From contig JARKIF010000004.1 in the NCBI GenBank assembly GCA_029378245.1, positions 1,178,001-1,242,000 on the forward strand: a DNA stretch of 64,000 bases, written 5' to 3'. The translations under genes and the position numbers were made by a program. Below are positions 37,087-48,006 of this stretch, in pieces (within the stretch, counting starts at the first letter, position 1; every line of letters starts with the position of its first letter). The stretch is from Roridomyces roridus. Lineage: Eukaryota > Basidiomycota > Agaricomycetes > Agaricales > Mycenaceae. The notes below the pieces were generated by a model. That model searched no databases. It saw only the letters and a program-made list of their open reading frames with translations, and was not told where the DNA came from.

Positions 37087-40000
37087 ATGTCCGTCCATTC
37101 CCGCTGCCACGGGATCCGATAGCTCATCCGTTTGTAGGAGCCTCAAGGAGCGCATTGCCGCGCTGCAGCAACGCGAGGAAGGGGCCCCGCGAGCGGCAGC
37201 TGCGACGCTTCCTCCTCCAGGGCATGGTGGCACGCTCAGGACGAAGATTGCTCAGTTTGAAGGCAAGGGAGGGTTGGCAGCACCCCGTGGATCGTCCGTG
37301 TCCTTGCCATTCAATTGTACCCCAATATTCATTTACTTTCATTGTAGATTCGGCCTTGGTGCACCGCCCGAGAGCGCCCCAAAACGGCGCGCAGAGCTTT
37401 ATGGCAACCGTATGAAACCCAGTGCTGCCGCCGTTCTCGAACGCAGGGACATTTCTCCCTTTGCCGCAGAGGACGAGGCACTTGCTAGTCACCTGCGTCC
37501 GATCACCCCACAACACACAGGCGTGGAGCCCAAGCAAACTGTTGTGGCTCGTGGGACAGCTTTCAGTACCGCGCTAGACATTGCACGCAAAGCCGAGGCC
37601 GACATCCAATCGAATGCGGAAAAGAGCGAGAGGCGCCGTAGTGGTGCTTGGCTTGCCCCGCAATTCACGGGCGGCGGCGGCCTCGTACCTCAATACACCG
37701 GTGGCTCGTTCACGTCGAGCACTCTCACCCCTCAACACACTGGAGGCAGCATGTTCACTGCTCAGTATACCAGCTCGATGCCCAATTCGCCTCCGCTCTC
37801 CCCGTATTCGCCATCTTGGACCCCGAGGTCTCCAACGTTCCGCGAGTCACTTCCCAAGTCTCCTACGTTCACGGAAGAGCCGTTGCCTGTGCGCTCCCCT
37901 TCGCCATCTCCGGAGGAAGTCATGGAAGAGCCAGAGGCCCTGGACCTGTCGGCTACAACCGAAGTGGAAAACGACGAGGAACTGGGCGCGCAGGGTATTT
38001 TGGATGAACGGGTGCGTCTTTTTCCAACCTTTTTCACGACGGAATGCTAACCAAGTTCAGATACCCGAAGAAGAGCCTCCAATACCTTCACCAACCCACT
38101 CAAATCCACCAGAAGACAGTTCTGAGCCGGATATTGACCCCGGTCAAGAGCCCGACTCACCCGACTCCTTCCACGCCGGCTTCGACCCCTCGCAATACGC
38201 GCTTTACTCTGCTCCAGCGAACTACGATTATTTGAACATGACCACCCCGTACGCGGCGCGCCATTTGTCTACGATCACCGAGCGAAGCGCGGAGCCGGGC
38301 AGTCCGGGCTGGGATCCTGAGGCAGGGTACGCTCTATTTTCTGTTGTTTTAGCAAGGTAACTGATGAACGAGGATCAAGGCGGCATTCAATGATGTCGGC
38401 ACAAGCACAGGTGTTGGATGAAGCGTCCAAGAAAGAGCCTGAAGCGCCGCCTGAACCACTGATGGAGCTGGGACTGACCGCAAGGGTTATTTCTGTGCCT
38501 CAGGAGCAAGCAAATGAAGACGAGCCCCAAGCAACGCCAAGGGAGCGCGTGCCGTCGCCATCGCCGTATCGTCTGAGCGATCTCACGGAACGGGATTATA
38601 CCCCGAGCTTGAGATCGGAGGACTTTGGGGATAGGGAGGAGAGAGGGCAGCGAGAGGGCGAAGAGGAATGGGAGGAGGTGCATACGCCGATGCCGAACAT
38701 TCACATGGATCCCATGGAAGACACTGGCGCGGAGTTGCCGTCATCACAATTTGACCCAGGCCTACTGAACCCTTCTCAACAAGAAACAGACTCGCTCTTA
38801 TCCTCTCAGCGCGATTCGCTTCTCTCACTCTCTCCATCCCAGCGCGACTCTCTCTTTGGATCTTCCCAGCGTGACTCGTTGTCTTCCCTCTCCTCCTCCT
38901 CGCACACTCAAACTCTCCATGCTCGGCCATTGAGTACAATGGACAGTGGGAGCCCGTCTCATGTTGCATTAGCGCATCGGATACCGGTGTTGGGTGTAAT
39001 GGGTGCTGTAGGTGTTGCGGGCGCGGAACAGGTGTTTGTGCCTGCAGGGCGGTCGCCGACGAGTGATGCCCCGGCTACACCTACACTTGCCATGCCGCCT
39101 TCTGCTGAAGGGGCCTCTGTGCGCCGTGGGTTTTCAGCTGGTACTTCGTCGGCTGCTGCCCTTCCATCTCCCACCTCACTCCCTGAGCCACCAAAGACGC
39201 CGCCAAGACGACATGGATATACGACTGGGGCTCCGCGTCCCCATACGACGTACGTGCCGCCGGCTCCGGATCCCGAGGATGAGCAGTATCGTGCAGGTCC
39301 GGGCGAGTTTGGGACGATTTCATTTGGAGGTGGGGCAAAGCAGGCCAATTCCTTCTCGGCGGTCGTGCACGGCCGGGTGCGGGAGGGGAGTGTCGGCAGC
39401 ATTGGCAGGAACCGGTCGGCATCAACCAACTCGCGACACCAAAAAGAAGAAGACAGCCGTCCGCCGATGCTACCACCGATGCCGACGAGTCCTGGGTTCG
39501 CGAGCACGGAGCTGGCAGAGTTGTTGGCCGAGGCAGCGGCATTGGAGAGTCGACTGGAGAAGGGGGAACTGCCGGGCGAGGCGTTGAGGAGGATGAGCAT
39601 GCGTCCGAGTGGTCAGGTGCCGGCGCCGGTACCAGTGCCGCCAATGCCGCCGATGCCTGAGGCCACGGCACCAATCAAGCCGCTCAAGCCGCAAAGGTCG
39701 TTCCGGAATCCACTCACACGCAGCCGATCTGATCGCCGGGCGGCCGTGCCGGAGCGGCCAGCTGCTGTAGCGTCGTCGTCCACGGGCAACCTGCTGAGTT
39801 CGAGTGGGACTGTGGAGATGGAGGGCCAGGAGGTACCACTACCGGTTCTCTCGCAGCAGCGCTCCCTGGTGGACTCGCCGACCAACTCGGTGCCCCCGAC
39901 CCCGCCGCCGAAGAGCCCTGGGTATACCGCTGCCGCTGCTGCCGGTGGTGGAGCGAAATACTTTTCCAGTTTGCGGAGGCTGGCGAGTACTTCCAAGTCA

Positions 40001-40762
40001 CTTGGGCCTGCCAACTCTTCGGCAAGGGGGAGCGTGTCTACGTCATCAGAGTTATCGAGCGAAGATTCCATGCCGGTTGCGACACCGCCGGATGAGCATC
40101 CCATATCTCCCGCTAGCTCGAGTGCGGTTGTATGGCCGACGTTGACGACGAAGAAGAGCGGGGGGAGCATTGGAAGGAGCGCGGCGTCGTTCGCGGGGCG
40201 GATGTTTAGTCGGTCGAGGACAAAGTCGAGCGCGAGTACTGTGAGCTCGATGGATGGTCACAGCCATAGCAAGTTTCTTTTTACTGCCAATTAACCCAAA
40301 GCTGACAATATCGTAGCATCATCTCCACCACCGCCAATGCCACAGTCCGCATCTGCATCGCCGAGTCCGCCTGCATTAAGGCTAGACTCGACACCGTTTT
40401 TCATTCCCCCGATCGAGACAGAACACCAGTTTCCGACCGACGACACGCCGACGACAGCGATGCCGAGATCCCCGCCCATGCGCCCACCGCACCTCGTTCT
40501 GACACCGTCGGGGCCGACAAGCGGCGAGTCGCTGTTGCCCTACCTGCAAGCGGATCCCGTGGAGAGCCGCCCGACTTCGTGGATGTCCACCATGTCGTCT
40601 GGGACGTCGTCCTCTGTTGCGCAATCGCCTTTGTTTGACAAGGCGATTTTCGATGCGTTTCCTTCTGTGCCTAATATGCCGAATGCGTCGAGCTATCGAG
40701 GTGGCGGCGAGTTGCTGGGTCAACTCGCGGAGAGGCATCAGCGGGTGGACCCGCTTTTGTAG
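37087..40762 (+). CDS. Large intrinsically disordered Ser/Pro-rich protein
   Basis: Predicted protein of about 1145 residues, exons AT at 37087-37088, then 37138-37293, 37348-38011, 38061-38326, 38353-40256 and 40317-40762; total coding length is an exact multiple of three. It opens MSLKERIAALQQREEG, a short helix, and soon has TLRTKIAQFEGKGG and FGLGAPPESAPKRRAELYGN. Repeated short linear motifs follow (TPQHTG, APQFTG, VPQYTGG, TPQHTGG, TAQYTS), then a repeat of SQRDSL (about six copies near 38790-38900) and long Ser/Pro/Ala-rich low-complexity sequence. No folded domain or membrane segment is visible. The regularly spaced PQ-x-TGG motifs suggest a scaffold or binding-peptide protein; the function is unknown. 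The start codon seems to be split by the first intron (AT|G). Confidence 0.65.
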
Positions 40763-41042
40763 ATTCCTTTGAAAGGCGGTATACTAATCGTAATACGAAA
40801 CCGTAATCACACTCACTGCGTATTTATCTAGTACATCTGCGCCTTTCTTTTTTTCTTCGTTACTTAGTTTGCTGTGGAAGTGGAAATCGAATTACAATCA
40901 TTGGAGTCAAAATTTGATTATGGCATGGCCTTGCATCTTACCTTGATCTTCTCCTTGTTCTCCCTCGCAGCCTGCGGTTCTAAAATGCTTATAGACGATG
41001 CCGGATATCTTCGCTTGGCCATTCCGTACAAGAACGCGAAGG

Positions 41043-41089
41043 TTCTAGAATGTTCTTGGACTTTCAGAAAGATTCCTTCTCGAACATTC
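41043..41089 (+). promoter_or_regulatory. Heat-shock elements
   Basis: Two perfect three-unit heat-shock elements (TTCnnGAAnnTTC): TTCTAGAATGTTC at 41043-41055 and TTCTCGAACATTC at 41077-41089, with an imperfect one (TTCAGAAAGATTC) between them. They lie about 90-130 bases before the ATG of the small heat-shock gene, a typical place for heat-shock factor binding. Confidence 0.85.
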
Positions 41090-41119
41090 TTGTCCCGTCG
41101 AGGTCTCTGGGTTTCTGGG

Positions 41120-41127
41120 TATAAAAG
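41120..41127 (+). promoter_or_regulatory. TATA box of the small heat-shock gene
   Basis: TATAAAAG about 56 bases before the ATG at 41176 and 31 bases after the last heat-shock element, the layout expected of a strongly inducible promoter. Confidence 0.75.
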
Positions 41128-41175
41128 AACCGCTGTTTTCGATGCAACCTCAGAGACCCTCAGATTTTCCGCAAC

Positions 41176-41731
41176 ATGTCTGTCTTCTACTACGAACCCT
41201 TCTACGATGTCGAGCGCATGCTCAACGACACCTTTGCCCGCATGCTCGGCCACAATAATAACCAAAACCACAACGACGTCGAGCGAGCTCTCCGTCCAAG
41301 GTACATACGGTTCAATCCTACTCCTCTTTTCCTATCTCTCTACCACTTGGATTACAGGATGGATCTCCACGAAGATGCCACTGCCAATACCGTAACAGCG
41401 ACCTTTGAGCTGCCCGGAATCAAGAAAGAGGACGTCCAGATCGACGTGCACAATGGTCGGCTCAGTATTTCCGCCGAGAGCACAATCTCCGAGGAGCATG
41501 AGAAGGATGGGTATGCCATCCGCGAAAGGAGGTACGGCAAGTTGGCTCGTACTTTGCAGTTGCCGCAGGGTGTTAAGGTGAGTTTTGTTTCGCGCCTTTC
41601 GTTATTGAGTGCTTGCTGACTGGAATTTGAAGGAGGAGGAAGTCAAAGCGTCGATGGAAAATGGGATTTTGACTGTTACCTTCCCCAAGTCGACTGCCGA
41701 GCAGGCTCCAAAGAAGATCAGCATTGATTAA
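41176..41731 (+). CDS. Small heat-shock protein (Hsp20/alpha-crystallin)
   Basis: Cytosolic ATP-independent chaperone of 147 residues that holds unfolding proteins during stress. Exons 41176-41300, 41358-41577 and 41633-41731 join in frame. The N-terminal arm is MSVFYYEPFYDVERMLNDTF followed by an Asn/His-rich stretch. The alpha-crystallin domain shows TATFELPGIKKEDVQIDVHN and GRLSISAEST, then RERRYGKLARTLQLPQGVK (the R-x-YG-x-F-x-R-x-x-x-LP region) and the A-x-x-x-NGILTVTFPK signature. The C-terminus ends KKISID, a variant of the I-x-I tail. Length and order match the family. Heat-shock elements and a TATA box lie directly upstream. Confidence 0.95.
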
Positions 41732-41973
41732 GCTGGAAGGGTTTTTGTATCGTTTTTACACCAGTGTATCGCCTAGGACGCTGTATCAATACACTAGCTT
41801 TCCGCCTATCGGGTTATCTACCTAATGTGTCAGTGAAATTTCCTTTTTGAGATTCCGGGCGTTTAGTTGTGTGGCACTGTTTGGCAGCTAGTCTTCGCCT
41901 CGCGGCCTCGGAAACCGACAATGGTGCTAGATATGAACCCGCCTTCCTCCGCTTCACCTGCACTCCCACTGAA

Positions 41974-44075
41974 ATGGCGGATACTCCAGCCAAGAGCCAG
42001 TCCTGGCTGTCGTTGCTGTGGGATTCAACCGAGACGACAAAGGAAGAGCGGCGACTGGTGTTCAAATTAGACGGGACCTTGCTGATTTTTGCCTCTGTGG
42101 GGTACTTTGTCAAGAGAATGGATGAGGTGAGCTCTTATCGTACTGACGACCAAGAGTTCAGCTCATGGACCTTTAGAACAACATTATCAATGCAGTAGGT
42201 GCTCACGTTCAAAGTTTCAATGCACATAATTCGAGTCCCAGTTCTTCGCCGGGATGAAAGAGGATTTGAATATGTACGGAAACGAGTTGGTGCACGCCAA
42301 GTCATACTTCAATGCAGGGTGAGTTTTGAAGGCCGCTACTTATGATCTGCATAACTGCTCATCGCCGTCGCAGTTATGTCCTGGGCCAAATTCCGTCGAC
42401 TATACTGCTGACCCGGAAACCTCCCCGGCTCGTTATGCCGACGGTAGGGGTGGAGTCCCTCTGGCGAGCACTAAATTGACTGTTGTAGCTCGTCCTGGCC
42501 TGGGGTATGGCAACCCTTGCGACATACTCGGTACAAAATGTGCAAACACTCTACGCGCTGAGGTTTTTGGGTTATATTCCTCCTTCTGATCCGATTTGTG
42601 CCCTCTTAACACCTGTCCAGTTGGGTTATCAGAGGCGGGATTTTATACCGGCCTGCATTACATCCTTGGCTCCTGGTACACTTCTAGGGAACTGGCGAAA
42701 CGTACCACAATTGTCTTGGCAATGGGAAACGCCGGGATCATGGTGTCCGGCTTCTTGCAAACGGCGGTCTATCACCGTCTGGACGGTGTTTGGGAGCTGG
42801 CTGGCTGGCGGTATAGCATTGGCATCTTCTCGTCTTTGTTTTTTATTTTTGCGCAGGTGGCTCATGATCCTGCATGCTATGATGTCCGTTTTTCTCTATA
42901 GACGGTTAGCAGAAAACTCACCATGATTTAAGCACGCTCCCAATTGCCTTGTTCGGTTTTGCGTTCATGCCCAATCTTCCATGGTCAACGAAACCGTCGT
43001 TTGCGTTCAACACACAGGTACATCGGTTCGGATGTCCGAGTGCAAGTATATTTTATGGCTACAGGACATTAAACTCGCCCGCGCAAGAATGAACCCTACC
43101 GGACGCAAAGAGAACGAGCCGTGGACTAAAGCCAAGGTTCACCGCATTCTCACTGGCTGGCACTTCTGGATACTGCCATTGGGATATGCTTCCTTCATTA
43201 ACGGTTACGTTGAAACGCCCATGCAATATTGGCTCAAGAGCTTCAACATCGAGCCATATCCTGTTCCTGGGAAAAGGTTCAGTGTCGCTGAAATCCAGCT
43301 GCGTCAGATTGGTCACTTGCTATATTCGCCCACGTCTGACCCCGTTTTAGTGCCAGTCCCAGTGACGGCGTTCTATGCTCTTGCGACATTTCTACAAGCA
43401 TGCCTCAGCGATGGTCCGGCGAAAGGTACGAGGTCACTCTTACTATCCACCAGCATCTTGCAGAGTCTTATGAACAGGCTCACGGTGGCCCTTTATCATG
43501 GGAGGGGCTATCTGGACGATCGTCTGCAATGTAACGTGGTTAGCGATGCCTCTTTACAGCAATATCCCGGCCCACTTTGTGTATTTCTACCTGATGACTT
43601 TCGGTGTAAGTGCCGACCCAACACATTTTCTCGTCTTGACAATTTCAGGCTTCTGCTGGACCTTTAATCCTCAATTGGATGAATGAAATCCTCCGAGAAG
43701 ACGTGAGATTTCCTTTCCTTCCTTTTCAGAGGCTGCCAACTCCGACATAGAACGAGTTGCGCGCACTCTGCATCGCATGGGCGAACGGTGTGGCCTTCCT
43801 CGGCATAGCGATAGTCCCCAACTTTGTGTGGAAGACCGCCGACTTCCCCCGCGCAGCGACTGGGTTCTACTATTCCACAGGTACATCTTTTTGCAACAAC
43901 CATTCTTGGTCTTACGCCTACTAGTTTTACAATTTCTACTACGTGCGCTACTTTTTTCTCTTGATATGTTCGATTGACGATAAATTCAGTCGGGTGGACG
44001 GCTTTAATTCTTCACCTTCTTCGCCACGATAAGCGAAAGGCGCGAGAGGAACAGGGTTACCAGAGGATTCTTTGA
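41974..44075 (+). CDS. MFS anion:cation symporter (allantoate permease family)
   Basis: Twelve-helix plasma-membrane transporter of the Dal5/Tna1/Fen2 (ACS) family, which takes up organic anions such as allantoate, nicotinate or pantothenate; the substrate here cannot be told. Many short introns are needed. Recognised pieces in order: TTKEERRLVFKLDGTLLIFA (helix 1 approach), NNIINA, GMKEDLNMYGNELVHAKSYF, YVLGQIPS, RFLVGLSEAGFYTGLHYILG, SWYTSRELAKRTTIVLAMGN, the WRYSIGIFSSLFF helix, WTKAKVHRILTGWHFWILPL in the second half, SDGP, AGPLILNWMNEILRED, NFVWKTADFPRAATGFYYST and a last helix GWTALILHLLRHDKRKAREE. Splice reconstruction in the stretch 42180-43000 is only partial, so minor damage there cannot be excluded. 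Confidence 0.8.
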
Positions 44076-44257
44076 ATATGACCAGACGGACTTGTCACTT
44101 TAGGCCATTGGACACCTTATTTACTGGATACATATCGCAGCAATATGATATTGCTGCGAACTTGAACAATTTTTCGAACGTGGTCGGAATTTGATACACC
44201 CTTTGAAATTTGATCGCCGATCCTCAGAATCATCGGCCTCTTCCTTTCACCACTTCA

Positions 44258-45022
44258 ATGGGCAAAAAATCTAAACCGCAAAACGCGGCAGTAGAAAGCG
44301 GCAGGCCCGAATTCTTCCCGCTAATTGTCGGTGCTCATGCCACGCTCCTGGGCTTTACTACACTCTTCCTACCACGTACATCCGAGATGCCATTCTTCGA
44401 GTTCCTCAAACCGACTGTGGACGAAATTCGGCTGACTTCCCGCGACCGTCCGCAGCATTCATTTCTCGACGCGTTGACGCTCAGCCCCACGGCAACGCTC
44501 GCGTGGATATGTATTGGCGCGGTGGTTTTGCAAAGCTGGTGGGGAGGCTGGTTGCGCGCTCGGTCCAAGAGTGAAGGTCCTCTGGGACACGCCTGGCTCA
44601 CCACCGCCGCGTTCTCCGCACTCTTATACATCATCGTCGTCCTCTTCGGCGCTCCTCTCCTCACGCACATATCGCAAACTGCCCTCTTGACGGTTCTTCT
44701 CGCCATCCTAGTCATCTTTCCCCCAGCCTGCATCTTTGGGGCACCGCTCGAGGCTGAAGTTGCAGCAGCCTGGGTCCGCGTCTTTACTGAATTCAGTCCT
44801 CGGACGCCTGTAGAGCGCGCGGTGCTCTACTCTGCCGTTGGTACCCTTGTTGGCGCCTGGATGGGTGCCATTCCCATTGCGCTCGACTGGGACCGTCCGT
44901 GGCAGGCATGGCCCCTCACTCCGGCTTTTGGTGCCATTTTGGGGCACATCCTCGCTTCTATCGGAGCCCTCATCGCCAACGGGACTGATTTATCGTCCAC
45001 TGGGAAAGTAAAAACGAGTTGA
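44258..45022 (+). CDS. GPI11: GPI-anchor biosynthesis protein PIG-F/Gpi11
   Basis: Endoplasmic-reticulum membrane protein of 254 residues in a single exon. PIG-F stabilises the ethanolamine-phosphate transferases (PIG-O/PIG-G) that add ethanolamine phosphate to the mannoses of GPI anchors. After a short basic N-terminus there are about six hydrophobic segments (PLIVGAHATLLGFTTLFL, ATLAWICIGAVVLQSWWGGW, AFSALLYIIVVLFGAPLL, LTVLLAILVIFPPACIFGAP). Then comes the conserved region around SAVGTLVGAWMGAIPIALDW-DRPWQAWP followed by a final helix. The GAWxGAxPIPLDWDRPWQxWP pattern is the family signature. Its length is slightly above the roughly 220 residues of yeast and human proteins. Confidence 0.92.
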   Translation: MGKKSKPQNAAVESGRPEFFPLIVGAHATLLGFTTLFLPRTSEMPFFEFLKPTVDEIRLTSRDRPQHSFLDALTLSPTATLAWICIGAVVLQSWWGGWLRARSKSEGPLGHAWLTTAAFSALLYIIVVLFGAPLLTHISQTALLTVLLAILVIFPPACIFGAPLEAEVAAAWVRVFTEFSPRTPVERAVLYSAVGTLVGAWMGAIPIALDWDRPWQAWPLTPAFGAILGHILASIGALIANGTDLSSTGKVKTS

Positions 45023-45075
45023 TGATGGATGGGACCTGGGGCGGTATATTATGGCTCGTGTAGATTCGACTACAA

Positions 45076-45657
45076 CTATACTGCATTCAACTCGGACTCG
45101 ATAGTTCTACCTTGCAAGTCGCACGTCGGGACAGGTTCATGGACATTGGGATCTCGGATGGCACGAGTAAATGCCAAACCGATATTCCACAGATATTCAC
45201 CGTCGCCACCCAATTCCTCCAATACATCCTGAGCGACGAGATTCTAGAGATGTTTAATTGGCTTGAATCTGAGCTCGTAGAACCTCACATTGATAGCTGC
45301 CCAGAGCCAAGAGTGACATCTCCATTCCGGAACATCTTGGACCAGAGGGATAGCCCGGAGCAAGGTGCTCTCGTCGCCGGCGTCCACCTTGCCCAACAAC
45401 AGAACCGCCACGGGTCTGAGCAGGAAGGTGGTCTTTTCTTCGTACTTCCATACTTGTTTGCGCGTCGCGGCGTCGATGGGATTCGTTACGTGGTATTGGA
45501 CGACGCCTGGCGTTGGATTTGAGTTGAAGAAAGGGTTGGGTGGGTTCTTTGGAGTCAGGAGGAGTGCTACGTGGAATGTGGGTAGCTCGCCGGGTTTACT
45601 GGAACCTCGTGCATAGTATGCCAGGTACAGACGGCTTTCGTTGTTGTGGTTGAGCAT
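45076..45657 (-). CDS. Unknown 173-residue protein
   Basis: Minus-strand gene in two exons (45289-45657 and 45076-45228) that close in phase to 173 residues. It begins MLNHNNESRLYLAYYARGSS, followed by an extended beta-type stretch (FHVALLLTPKNP, VQYHVTNPID, LLRPVAVLLLGKVDAG). The end is a helix (DVLEELGGDGEYLWNIGLAF) followed by CDLQGRTIESE. No membrane segment is seen. The pattern resembles small basidiomycete-specific proteins of unknown function; I cannot name a family. It is convergent with GPI11, with 53 bases between stops. Confidence 0.6.
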
Positions 45658-45786
45658 GAAGGATCATTCAGGGGTAAGACGGTAACTCGGTGGCATGACA
45701 AAGGCCACATATTCTATAGGTATGTAGGGAAGAAAATGTAGGCATGGAGTCTGCATGAAACCTGAGAAAAATCCTCCGACGCCATG

Positions 45787-47120
45787 TCACCACGTCTGTT
45801 CCTTGGGTATCATAAAGTACGGTGACCACTCTGGCTGGAAACTCATATTCCCGAATTCAGACACGAATTCCCGATGGGCTTCGGGTGAATCGTAAGCGGC
45901 GGCCACTTGCACAGGTGGCCACGCGTGAGGCATCGTCGGGGTAGTCGGCGACTGCATTGAGGACGAAGATGAAGCACTTGGGGAGGATGGGTCGAAGGGC
46001 GGGGTTTCCGGGGCCGAAGAATAATTGTCCGAGTGGTCGATTGGGTCAGTTGCGTAATATTCCTACAAAAATATGAGAGTGGAGACGACATGTACCATTA
46101 ACGACTCACGGTAGCCATGAATGTTTCCGGTGGCGCGTAGGACACGGGGCGCGGAGCAAACAGCTGTATCACTGTCAGAAGAGACAGGCCGGTAGAGGAA
46201 GTAGAAATACCAAAGGACCGTCTTGCTGGGCTTGCTCTTGCAATGATTCGGATGAGGGAGGATTGCCCCAGCTGTTCGCCCCACCAGGTGGATCTATGGT
46301 GTACAGGCACTCCGATAGTAACCGATCGGGGGTTACACGCCCCGAGGGCGGACACGAATCCACCTCCTCGATGTTGTAAGTGGATGGAACAAAGGAATCC
46401 ATAGTCGGACTGCTCGGTGCGGACTGGACATGAGCAGCCGAGCTACCTATCGGTCGTCACGATGGCGCGGTCTACCAGCTCGCTGTAAGGCTCGACGCCG
46501 ATCGCTCCAGGGGGCGGACAAGACATCGCCCGCCGGGCGAACTGGGTGAGCGAGCGCCGCGTCGCCCACGGGGGGTAGTAGATCTCCACCATCTTCTTCT
46601 TCCACTCCTCCTGCTCCTCCCGTGCGTGGGCAGCGACCTCGACCTCGACGGTGACGACCTTCTCCGCCTCCTTCGCCATCAGCCGCTGCACCGACTCCTG
46701 CGTCGGGGGCTGCTTGCGGGATCTGGGATTGAATTTGTACCCAGGGTAAAGCGCAGCGTGCTTCTTCTTCTCGGCTTCAGCCATGAGGACCCAGGGCTCG
46801 CGCTGGTCAGCGTTCATGTTGCGCCAGATCTCTCCGACCAGCCGCGAGACTCCGTTCTGGTCGTATTGCTGCAGGGTAGGCTGCTTCTGGCGGGTATAAT
46901 CGCATCGGAAGAGGATGAATGCGTTTCGTGGGCGGGGGATGTGGCCTTGGGGTTGTTTGCGAGCATGAGATTTTTTTGTAGGAAAGGGCTGCGGGGTCGT
47001 TGGAACGGGAAGATCCTGAGTGTCGATGGCGGTGGTCTGTGGGCGACTCGAATCGGATAGGGAAGGGTACGAGGATAACGAGTATTCAGAATCGGAGGGC
47101 AAAAGCGGGAGATCCGGCAT
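45787..47120 (-). CDS. HMG-box transcription regulator (MATA-HMG type)
   Basis: Nuclear DNA-binding protein with an HMG box near residues 60-130: HIPRPRNAFILFRCDYTRQK, SRLVGEIWRNMNADQREPWV and LMAEAEKKKHAALYPGYKFN. The RPRNAFILFR start and the YPGYKFNPR end are typical of the fungal mating-type-HMG/Ste11/Prf1-like class, which binds minor-groove A/T-rich sites. A basic PRSRKQP and a coiled-coil-like helix follow. After one or two introns (a likely 37-base one at about 46410-46446, and one near 46100) the protein continues through a Ser/Pro/Thr-rich tail (PETPPFDPSSPSASSSSSMQ) to the stop at 45787. It is divergent from the TVP38-like gene at 48007. It may act in mating or fruiting, but that is inference from the class. 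Confidence 0.8.
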
Positions 47121-48006
47121 GATGCGACGAGCGCGCCGTCAGGCGCCAATCCGCCGGCAAGATGTGTTTCGCGAGGAATAGAACAAAGCAGGGCTGAAAG
47201 AAAGAGAGGTCAAGGAAAGAGAGGTGTTGGGGTCAACTCCGAAAACACGTTGCAAAGATGTCAGAACCCGGCTGGTGGGAGCAAAACAAAGCGCAAGTTA
47301 CGAAGATGAAAGAGTGGATCAACGACACGAGTTTGATTTCTTGGGGTATCGGTCTGTAATCATCGAATTTGTACCCACGAGACAGGAAGAACGAGAAATT
47401 CACCTCTGGGCGCTAGCCGACACGTGTTGGTGCATGCGTCTGCTCCAGCCACGCGTTTGCAGGCAGAGGTCGAGCTCCTAAGATTTTCTTCTGTCGGCGA
47501 AAAATTAGCACGCTTGATACTTACCGCCAATGTGATTTAAGAAGGCGGTCCCAACGAGATGAAACAGGTGCGATGCAATGAGGCCACGGCATTCAGCCAG
47601 TGCAAAAGTCCGTACTGATTCCCGCACCGGCTTTTCTGACGACGGAGCTGTCCGGTCCGAGCAGTAAATCTGGCCTTCATAAGAACGGAGTGGCAACACT
47701 GCAGTCTGCAGCAGGTGGAGGTTGCTAAGTAGGTCAATGCTGTGTGGGCCAGCGGCTGCGGAAAGAACAAGGGACTTTGCAAGAACAAAGGACGGCGGAG
47801 CGGCACACGACACGGTGAATCGAGTCTCTTGCAGGGAATGGATATGGGGGCCCGAGGTCGGGGTGGCGCGGGTAAGAGCTATTCCAAACAAGAGGAGCAT
47901 TCGGCTATGCTGTCTCCAAACAAGAGCTTGGCGGTGGTTGCCATCCATCAAATTCTCCCTTGCCCTCTAATTCTCCCTTGCGAAACCTCCTGCTTTCTTT
48001 CATACA
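47121..48006. other. Divergent intergenic region
   Basis: Promoters of the HMG-box gene (minus) and the TVP38-like gene (plus). A frame on the minus strand at 47505-47951 lacks motifs and is rejected. Confidence 0.4.

Noticed and set aside
47505..47951. 148-codon minus-strand frame between the HMG-box and TVP38-like genes
   Set aside because: Lies in the shared promoter region, has no recognisable pattern and overlaps other short frames.
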